45,219 nucleotides of DNA from CAYGBM01 sp964348225 (GTDB lineage Bacteria > Patescibacteriota > Minisyncoccia > Minisyncoccales > CG1-02-41-26). How positions within the stretch are numbered: position 1 is the stretch's first letter; each line of letters starts with the position of its first letter. The stretch is taken from assembly GCA_964348225.1 (NCBI GenBank), contig CAYGBM010000009.1, positions 1 through 45,219 of the forward strand, written 5' to 3'. This document shows positions 39,908 to 45,219 of the stretch, in pieces. Made by a program: the position numbers and the translations under genes. A model generated the notes under the pieces. It worked only from the letters and a program-made list of their open reading frames with translations. It made no database searches and was not told where the DNA came from.

Positions 39908-41043
39908 TAATCTTTATATGGTACGAACTTGCCGTTTTTTACAGTGAAATAATCAAATCTTTTTGCTGTGTGTCTTTTTTCATCAAAAGTAATTACCCCG
40001 CTTACTCCTTTAAAGTTCTTTGTTGCAGCTAATCTGCTTCTGATTACTTCAGTGTCCTGAATGCCGTCTTTTACAACCTCTGCAAAAAGCATAACTGCAT
40101 CATAGGACTCACCAGCATAGATATTTATTTCCTCTCCATGCCTTTCTTGATACCGCCTGAAAATATTAGCAATGAGCAAATCTGACTTGTCTGGATCAAG
40201 CACGGCTGTTGAGTAAATCAACCCTTCAGCAGACTCTCCTGCTATATCCAAAAGAGCCTGTGAGTTTACACCCTGTACAGAAAGCGCAGGAACATCAAGG
40301 CCAACTTCCCGTGCCTGCTTTAAGATATAGCCAAGTTCTACGTCATAAGCAGGAAGATATAACCAATCAGGTTTAGCCTGTTTTATCTTAGCTATAAAAG
40401 TGCGAAAGTCCTGGTTGCCTTTTTGATACATCTCACTGAAAACTATCTCTCCCTTGAACACTTCTTCAAAGCTTTTACTCATACTGACCGCGCTATCAGT
40501 ACTCCCGTAAAGAACAGCCACCTTTTGAGCGCCTTTGTCCATCAAGAAGTTAGCATCAGCAATACCTTCATCACTTGAAAGGGCATGGGGCTGAAAAATA
40601 AAGTTGCCAACATCAGTAATATCAGAAGTCAAGGTAAGAACAAAAACTGGCACTTCTGCTTCTTGAGCAACAGGAGCCACAGCCCCTGAAACGCCACTGA
40701 ATATCGTTAAAATAGCTTTCACATTATCCATTTCAATCAGCTTTGTGGCAGCACTAACGCTTGTTACGGGGTCAGCTTGAGTATCTTCATAAATCGCCTC
40801 AAGTCTAACTTTTTCTAATTTTTTATTGGCATCTTCTATTGCCAAATCAATGCCCTTTCGCATCTTTTCACCATAGGAGGCATGTTTGCCAGTGAGGGGG
40901 GCAATCACCCCTATCTTAATCACTGCCCTTGCTGCTGGTTCTTCAGTTAAACCTGATTTATTTTGCGAACCATACCAAATAGCAACAACAAGGAGGATAA
41001 GAACAACAACTGCTAATAAAATTATTTTTGCTATTTGCTGCAT
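39907..41043 (-). CDS. Receptor 15: LivK-type substrate-binding protein
   Basis: 378 residues. The anchor is ILLAVVVLILLVVAIWYGSQ (about 8-27). The domain start is VIKIGVIAPLTGKHASYGEK. The protein has no cysteine at all, so no disulfide. The ligand segment is VLTLTSDITDVG. The lobe-crossing region includes GNQDFRTFIAKIKQAKPDWL and GESYDAVMLFAEVV. The tail is TVKNGKFVPYKD. It is divergent from regulator 12. Confidence 0.92.
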   Translation of the reverse strand: MQQIAKIILLAVVVLILLVVAIWYGSQNKSGLTEEPAARAVIKIGVIAPLTGKHASYGEKMRKGIDLAIEDANKKLEKVRLEAIYEDTQADPVTSVSAATKLIEMDNVKAILTIFSGVSGAVAPVAQEAEVPVFVLTLTSDITDVGNFIFQPHALSSDEGIADANFLMDKGAQKVAVLYGSTDSAVSMSKSFEEVFKGEIVFSEMYQKGNQDFRTFIAKIKQAKPDWLYLPAYDVELGYILKQAREVGLDVPALSVQGVNSQALLDIAGESAEGLIYSTAVLDPDKSDLLIANIFRRYQERHGEEINIYAGESYDAVMLFAEVVKDGIQDTEVIRSRLAATKNFKGVSGVITFDEKRHTAKRFDYFTVKNGKFVPYKD

Positions 41044-41213
41044 AGATTTGTTTTACTTATCTCTCCTTGCCTCATCATAAAATAGTTAATAGTTCTGTCA
41101 ATGCTTTTTAACAATCTTATGTCGTTAACTATTGACAACAACAGGCTAAAAATGATATTTTCCAAAAAAGGTTAAATATTGTTAATAATTATTAACATTA
41201 ATCACCAACAACT
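41044..41213. promoter_or_regulatory. Divergent control region, receptor 15 / regulator 12
   Basis: Receptor promoter (minus): TTGACA 41096-41101, 16 bases, TATGAT. The site TGTC-N10-AACA at 41096-41113 overlaps the -35. The site TGTC-N10-GACA at 41120-41137 overlaps the regulator -35 (TTGACA 41132-41137, then ATATTT/TATTTT near 41155-41161). A third site, TGTT-N10-AACA at 41180-41197, is a perfect 18-bp palindrome in the regulator leader. All three have a 10-base spacer. Confidence 0.75.
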
Positions 41214-41984
41214 ATGCCATCAATTTTAGAGAAACTCTTAGAGGATTTTGGTTTAAACAAAAAAGAAACCAAGATATACTTGGTTTGTCTTGGATTAGGG
41301 CCAAGTTTCGCTGCCCATATTGCCAGGAAAACAGGGCTTAATAGAAGCACTTGCTATGTAGTCTTGGAGAGTTTAATTAGAAAAGGGCTAGTTACTAAAT
41401 CAGGCGCTGAAAAGAAATTCCAGTTTACTGCAGAAACCCCAGAAAGGTTAATCAATTTAATTCAAAACAGGCAAAAGAAAGACAAGGCTTTAGAAAAAAA
41501 GCTCACTGAAGTTCTGCCAGAATTAGAATCACTTTGCGACACCTCTAACAAGCTGCCGAAAATCAAATTTGTTGAAGGAGCAGAAGGAGTTAAATCGATT
41601 TATGAAGATGTCTTGAAATCAACTCCTAAAGGAGGTGAATATTGGCACTGCGACCCCAATACCCAAGCTTATCTCGATATACTAAGTGAAGATTATGTAT
41701 CAGATTTTATCAAAAGACGAATCAAAAAAGGTATCCACAGCCGAGCCATGGCTGACAGGATACCCTGGGTTGAAAAAGAAAGAAAAAGAGACAAAATATC
41801 TAACAGAGAAAGTATAGTGCTGCCAGAAAAAATAAAAATTCCTGCCAGACTTTACATCTATCACAGCAAAACAGCAATTCTTTCTCTAAAAAAAGAACCC
41901 ACTGGAGTACTTATTGAAGACAAAAGTATTGCTGAAATGATGAGAATGCTCTATCAAGCCCTCTGGGATAAATGCAAGAAATAA
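41214..41984 (+). CDS. Regulator 12: TrmB-type transcription factor
   Basis: 256 residues. The helix-turn-helix is IARKTGLNRSTCYVVLESLI (about 37-56). The linker IQNRQKKDKALEKKLTEVLP is longer than in the other subfamilies. The effector-like domain starts LPKIKFVEGAEGVKSIYEDV, with a distinctive GGEYWHCDPNTQAY region that replaces the usual aspartate-rich segment. The ending is VLIEDKSIAEMMRMLYQALW. With regulator 13 it forms a separate subfamily, and both use operators with a 10-base spacer. Confidence 0.91.
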   Translation: MPSILEKLLEDFGLNKKETKIYLVCLGLGPSFAAHIARKTGLNRSTCYVVLESLIRKGLVTKSGAEKKFQFTAETPERLINLIQNRQKKDKALEKKLTEVLPELESLCDTSNKLPKIKFVEGAEGVKSIYEDVLKSTPKGGEYWHCDPNTQAYLDILSEDYVSDFIKRRIKKGIHSRAMADRIPWVEKERKRDKISNRESIVLPEKIKIPARLYIYHSKTAILSLKKEPTGVLIEDKSIAEMMRMLYQALWDKCKK

Positions 41985-42016
41985 GCAAATAAGCTAATAA
42001 GCATGCAAGTAGTAAG

Positions 42017-42048
42017 CCCCGTTAGAAGTTAACTAACTTCTAACGGGG
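42017..42048 (+). terminator. Hairpin after regulator 12
   Basis: 14-bp arms CCCCGTTAGAAGTT / AACTTCTAACGGGG with a 4-base loop, inside TAAGC-type repeats (41985-42064). No long T-run follows. The stem sequence GTTAGAA also occurs in the palindrome at 13282-13315. Confidence 0.65.
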
Positions 42049-42078
42049 TAAGCTAGTAAGTAGACTCCCTAAAATCAA

Positions 42079-42114
42079 AACCCCCGCCCGACTGTACAGT
42101 TTAGGGCGACGGTT
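42079..42114. terminator. Terminator of the frameshifted HEPN gene
   Basis: AACC...GCCC and GGGC...GGTT stems around the perfect 10-bp palindrome ACTGTACAGT. TTTTGA follows on the minus strand. It is followed on the right by another run of CTTAC-type repeats (42114-42145). Confidence 0.6.
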
Positions 42115-42147
42115 AGCTTACAACTTACCTGCTTACATACTTACTAC

Positions 42148-42565
42148 TCATTTCTCTTCACTTTCTATTATCTGTTCTATTTCCTTTATAAACTCTTGGG
42201 CTGTTTTAATAATTCTTTTAGCTTCTTCTTTGGAAAACTCTTTGTAGGTTTCATAGTCAGCCTTCTCTCTTGCTTCTTTTGCTTTTCTGAAAAAAACGAG
42301 CAAATTCAGGCTCTATTTTTCCCTTCTTAACAAAGTGAATTCCAAATAAAGTAATTAAACCAGCGTGTGTTTTCGCTACTAACCCTTCGGTCAATAAAAG
42401 GGCTGAAGCAGCATCAAAAAATGCATAATAGGCTCGTGAAACAGCATCTCTGTATTCTTTTTCCTTGAACAAAATCTCTGCTGAACGAATTCTCCTTTGA
42501 GCAAGCTCAAGGTGTTTTCTAATTTCCTCGGGAGATGGTTTTACCTTTGGATAAACAGCTATCAT
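42148..42565 (-). pseudogene. HEPN-domain gene with a homopolymer frameshift
   Basis: The first 93 or so residues (MIAVYPKVKPSPEEIRKHLE..., with the HEPN helix EYRDAVSRAYYAFFDAASAL) are in frame, then the frame ends at 42257. Reading one base less in the run of seven T on the minus strand (42290-42296) restores a normal HEPN end: ARFFRKAKEAREKADYETYK, then EFSKEEAKRIIKTAQEFIKE and a stop at 42148-42150. The total length of 418 bases is one more than a multiple of three, which fits a single-base insertion. It may be a sequencing error, a true inactivation or a slippage site. It overlaps the nucleotidyltransferase gene by 4 bases (ATGA), so the two form one operon. Confidence 0.82.
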
Positions 42566-42897
42566 AGAGAAACCGCTTCCTTCTGAACAAGCTGCATAAA
42601 AACAGAAGGAATGTTATTTAAGTAATCATACTCTTTCTGAGAGAAGATTTTTACTGAAAGGTCAATGCAGTGCTTTAATAAAACATCGTTCACCAAATCA
42701 TAAATTTTATCTTTATCTCGTTCAGAAACCCTTTTTAGCACTAATAACAAATCAATGTCTGAATCTTTGCCAAAATCTCCTCTCGCCTTGGAGCCAAAAA
42801 GCTTAAGCTCAACTACCTGGTAGCTCTCAGTTATTTTCTGCTTAAATTCCTCTATTGCCTTTGATTCATCAAAAGAAAGATTTTTTATTTTATGCAT
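42562..42897 (-). CDS. Minimal nucleotidyltransferase paired with a HEPN gene
   Basis: 111 residues from the ATG at 42897 (MHKIKNLSFDES). The frame runs back to 42933, but that stretch is the promoter. The metal-binding signature is LFGSKARGDFGKDSDIDLLL (G-S-x9-D-x-D), with a third acidic position near CIDLSVKIF. MNT-HEPN pairs act as antitoxin and toxin or as nucleotide-transfer modules of uncertain purpose. Promoter boxes on the minus strand: TTGTCA 42928-42933, 17 bases, TAAAAT 42905-42910. It is a different subfamily from the MntA at 20793. Confidence 0.87.
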   Translation of the reverse strand: MHKIKNLSFDESKAIEEFKQKITESYQVVELKLFGSKARGDFGKDSDIDLLLVLKRVSERDKDKIYDLVNDVLLKHCIDLSVKIFSQKEYDYLNNIPSVFMQLVQKEAVSL

Positions 42898-42943
42898 ATA
42901 ATATATTTTACCAAAAAAAATGATGCTTGACAAATTAAATCAA

Positions 42944-42975
42944 AACCCCCGCCGTGCAACAGCAGGGCGGGGGTT
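42944..42975 (-). terminator. Terminator of receptor 16
   Basis: AACCCCCGCC / GGCGGGGGTT arms, with a loop again holding GCAACAGCA, then TTTTGATTT on the minus strand. Confidence 0.8.
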
Positions 42976-42994
42976 AGCTTACCAGCTTACATGC

Positions 42995-44158
42995 TTATTT
43001 CTCCTCGTAGGGTAGGAATTTGCCGTTTCTGACGCTCTTAAAAATAACCGGCTTTCTGGCGTTGCCAACTTCGTTAAAGCTAGTTTCTCCTGTAACCCCT
43101 TTGTAATATAAATTAAATAGTTTGTCTTTAATGCAAATAGTGTTCTCTGGATCATCACATCTTTTCATCACTTCCGCCAACATCCTCATATTGTCATAGC
43201 CCAAAGCTGCAAAATATTCTGCTTTGTAACCATACTTCTCTTCGAACTTTCTGTTAAACTCTTTCATTAAAGGATCTGGACCATCAGGGTCATAAATGGA
43301 AGTGGTATAGATAATTCCTTCTAAAATTTCTTTACCTACTAATTCTAGTAATTTGCTTGACTCTGTTCCGTATATTCCTAAAAATGGGATACCTAAATCC
43401 CATTCTTCCGCCTCAATTAACACATCTGCCAAGCCTTTGGTTCTGTCCATTATATAAATTGCTTCTGGCTGCAAAGATTTTATTTTTGAAAGAGAAGTTC
43501 TGTGATCTGAATCTTCCTCACCGTAAAGTTCGCTAAAGACAATCTCTCCGCCCAGTGACTCAAAAACACTTCGAAAATGCTGGGCATAGGTTTGTCCTGC
43601 ATCGCTGTTTACCATCAAAATAGCTATCTTCCTATAACTTAAAATATTGTGGGCAAACTTGGCCATCTCTGTTGCTTCGCCTCCCGTGTCAATGTTGTTT
43701 TTGAACACAAAATCCCCTGTTTTAGCGATAGAAGGAGAGGCACTTCCAACCACAAAAAGTATGTCTTTGTTTTTCTGCGCAAGAGGACCCACACTTAAAC
43801 TCACATTGCTCAGGGTAGCTAAATAAACTTTGATTTTATCAATATTGCTCAGTTTTTGATAAACTTCTACCCCCATAGCGCTATCGCCCAAGCTATCTTC
43901 ATAGACTATCTCTATGAGCCTTTGATTCACTCCCCCTTCTCTATTAATCTCTTCCACCGCCAAATCAATGCCTTCTTTTGATTCTTGGCCATACTGGGCA
44001 GCGTTTCCGGTTAAAGGCAAAATCGCTCCAATTTTTATTGGCTTTTTTATCTCTGAAATCAAAGATGCGGTCTGGCTTTTCTTCACCCCATAATAGACAG
44101 CAGCAAAAGCCAGAACGAAAACAAGAATACCTAAAATTGTTTTTGTTGTTTTGTCCAT
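42995..44158 (-). CDS. Receptor 16: LivK-type substrate-binding protein
   Basis: 387 residues from the ATG at 44158 (MDKTTKTILG). A TTG two codons upstream is possible but less likely. The anchor is ILGILVFVLAFAAVYYGVKK (about 8-27) and has YYG in place of WYG. The domain start is PIKIGAILPLTGNAAQYGQE, close to receptor 14. No LivJ cysteines (EDSLGDSAMG, ATLSNVSLS), but a C-terminal pair lies in KRCDDPENTICIKDKL. The ligand segment is VVGSASPSIAKTG. The tail is SVRNGKFLPYEEK. It is divergent from regulator 13. Confidence 0.92.
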   Translation of the reverse strand: MDKTTKTILGILVFVLAFAAVYYGVKKSQTASLISEIKKPIKIGAILPLTGNAAQYGQESKEGIDLAVEEINREGGVNQRLIEIVYEDSLGDSAMGVEVYQKLSNIDKIKVYLATLSNVSLSVGPLAQKNKDILFVVGSASPSIAKTGDFVFKNNIDTGGEATEMAKFAHNILSYRKIAILMVNSDAGQTYAQHFRSVFESLGGEIVFSELYGEEDSDHRTSLSKIKSLQPEAIYIMDRTKGLADVLIEAEEWDLGIPFLGIYGTESSKLLELVGKEILEGIIYTTSIYDPDGPDPLMKEFNRKFEEKYGYKAEYFAALGYDNMRMLAEVMKRCDDPENTICIKDKLFNLYYKGVTGETSFNEVGNARKPVIFKSVRNGKFLPYEEK

Positions 44159-44320
44159 GTTCAAATCCTTAATTAAACTTACACTTGTATAATAGGCAAG
44201 CCCTTATTAATGTCAATAAGTACAGACAACTTCATGTTGTCAAAGTATTGACAACAAAAGGGTTTTTTGGTAAGTTTGGATAAAAGGTCTTAATTTTGTT
44301 TGTTATTTTAAACATAAGAT
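44159..44320. promoter_or_regulatory. Divergent control region, receptor 16 / regulator 13
   Basis: Receptor promoter (minus): TTGACA 44211-44216, 16 bases, TATTAT 44189-44194. The site TGTC-N10-GACA at 44211-44228 overlaps the -35. Regulator promoter (plus): TTGACA 44248-44253, 17 bases, TAAGTT 44271-44276. A perfect dyad TGTTGTC-N8-GACAACA (44235-44256) overlaps that -35. A third half-site, GACAAC (44225-44230), makes an additional perfect dyad with GTTGTC (44236-44241). The half-sites are thus arrayed at close spacing, which could allow cooperative binding. Confidence 0.75.
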
Positions 44321-45091
44321 ATGTCTATTGTGTCAGAGAAAATATTGGAAGAATTCGGATTAAACAAAAAAGAAATTGCAGTTTATCTCGCCTGTCTTGA
44401 GTGCGGCACTTCACACGCCAGCCATATCGCCAGAAAAGCAAAGCTTCACAGAAGTAGCTGTTATGCTGTTTTGGATAACCTAATTAAACATGGGCTGGTT
44501 AATAAATCAGGGAGTGAAAAAAAATTTCAATTTACTGCTGAAAATCCTGAAAGATTAGTATTGTTGATTCAAGAAAAAGAAAGGAAAGTGAAAGATATGG
44601 AGCAAAAGCTTGCAAAAATTCTACCTGAATTAAAATCTATCCAAGACACCACTGAAGAACTACCTAATATAAGGTTTATTGAAGGGGTAAAGGGAATAAA
44701 ATCGGTCTATGAAGATATCTTGGAATCAGTGCCTCCGGGAGGTGAAAATTGGCATTGTGGCCCAGATGTAGAGGCTCTTATCAAGGTATTGGGCGGAGAT
44801 TGGCTGTTTAATTTTATCAAGAAAAGAGGCAAGAAAGGCATCCAGAGTAGAGCCATTGTGGAAGAAAACCCTTGGGTAAAAAAAGAAGTAAAAAGAGATA
44901 AAAGGATTCACAAAAAGATCATTTACTTACCGAAAGAAATTAAAATCCCCGCCCGCTTACATATCTACGCCGATAAAGTAGCAATCTTTTCCTTAAAGAA
45001 AGAACCTAGTGGCGTATTGATTGAAGACAAAAATGTTGCTGCTATGATGAGAATGTTCTTCAAAGCCCTTTGGGATAAATACAAAAAATAA
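44321..45091 (+). CDS. Regulator 13: TrmB-type transcription factor
   Basis: 256 residues. The helix-turn-helix is IARKAKLHRSSCYAVLDNLI (about 37-56). The effector-like domain starts LPNIRFIEGVKGIKSVYEDI and has the GGENWHCGPDVEAL segment shared with regulator 12. The ending is VLIEDKNVAAMMRMFFKALW. The two agree over most of their length, mostly differing in the recognition helix and the WHC region. Its terminator and TAAGC repeats follow, and the window ends where a further minus-strand receptor would be expected. Confidence 0.91.
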   Translation: MSIVSEKILEEFGLNKKEIAVYLACLECGTSHASHIARKAKLHRSSCYAVLDNLIKHGLVNKSGSEKKFQFTAENPERLVLLIQEKERKVKDMEQKLAKILPELKSIQDTTEELPNIRFIEGVKGIKSVYEDILESVPPGGENWHCGPDVEALIKVLGGDWLFNFIKKRGKKGIQSRAIVEENPWVKKEVKRDKRIHKKIIYLPKEIKIPARLHIYADKVAIFSLKKEPSGVLIEDKNVAAMMRMFFKALWDKYKK

Positions 45092-45150
45092 GCTAGTAAG
45101 CATGTAAGTACTAAGCTAATAAGTAGTAAGCTAATAAGTAGGCTCCCTAA
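45091..45150. repeat. TAAGC/TAAGTA repeats after regulator 13
   Basis: Seven short units of TAAGYA/TAAGCT type (for example AAGCATGTAAG and AAGCTAATAAG) between the regulator stop and the terminator. The complement CTTAC form resumes at 45190-45219. Confidence 0.7.
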
Positions 45151-45156
45151 AAACAA

Positions 45157-45190
45157 AACCCCCCGCCGTGCAACAGCACGGCGGGGGGTT
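45157..45190. terminator. Two-way terminator at the right end
   Basis: Perfect 14-bp arms AACCCCCCGCCGTG / CACGGCGGGGGGTT with loop CAACAG, the most complete copy of the hairpin family. It would serve regulator 13 and a following minus-strand gene. Confidence 0.8.
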
Positions 45191-45219
45191 AACTTACCAG
45201 CTTACATACTTACTGCTTA

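Noticed and set aside
42257..42565. Short HEPN protein as a complete gene of 102 residues
   Set aside because: Normal HEPN sequence continues in the next frame right after a seven-base homopolymer, so the short frame is a truncated part of a longer gene.
4616..45219. Prophage or transposon as carrier of the array
   Set aside because: No integrase, transposase, terminase or structural phage gene is present, and no terminal repeats of insertion-sequence type were seen.

Overview
The window is an AT-rich bacterial segment whose gene content fits the Candidate Phyla Radiation (Patescibacteria, probably Parcubacteria-like). Reasons: a compact infA-rpmJ-rpsM-rpsK-rpsD cluster with a four-cysteine S4, a PilM/FtsA-like gene next to a large one-helix membrane protein, TrmB-type regulators, membrane-anchored receptors without a lipobox, and no sign of outer-membrane functions. 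The lineage is inferred from gene style only.

Layout. Bases 1-100 are a perfect palindrome that duplicates the 3' end of rpsD. Bases 83-1998 hold five translation genes on the minus strand. Bases 2048-4558 hold the membrane-protein/PilM-like pair. From 4616 to the right end the window is dominated by one accessory system: 16 branched-chain-amino-acid-type (LivK/LivJ family, Peripla_BP_6) substrate-binding proteins, all on the minus strand, and 13 TrmB-type winged-helix regulators, 12 of them on the plus strand. I number them receptor 1-16 and regulator 1-13 from left to right. The basic unit is a divergent pair (receptor to the left, regulator to the right) of about 2 kb, bounded by GC-rich hairpin terminators. 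Transporter core genes are few and dispersed: livF at 4616-5320, and livM - receptor 8 - livG at 21300-24056. No livH permease is present.

Two stretches interrupt the array. At 20445-21236 a MntA-type nucleotidyltransferase sits beside a broken HepT-type HEPN toxin gene. At 26464-30316 lies a cargo block: HAD phosphatase, unknown gene, 2H phosphoesterase, HD hydrolase, RBBP9/YdeN-type serine hydrolase and a PQ-loop-like membrane protein. A second nucleotidyltransferase/HEPN pair at 42148-42897 also has a frameshifted HEPN gene.

How it may work. The receptors are the variable part and the ATPases and permease look shared, so the locus reads as an uptake or sensing menu in which each receptor has its own dedicated regulator. 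In nearly every divergent spacer I find two related dyads of the form YGTC-N9/10-GRCA (with variants): one normally overlaps the -35 box of the receptor promoter, the other normally lies just downstream of the regulator's -10 box or over its -35. Within most pairs the two sites share the same spacer length. This suggests per-unit control plus autoregulation, with operators that diverged along with the duplicated units. Substrates cannot be told from sequence.
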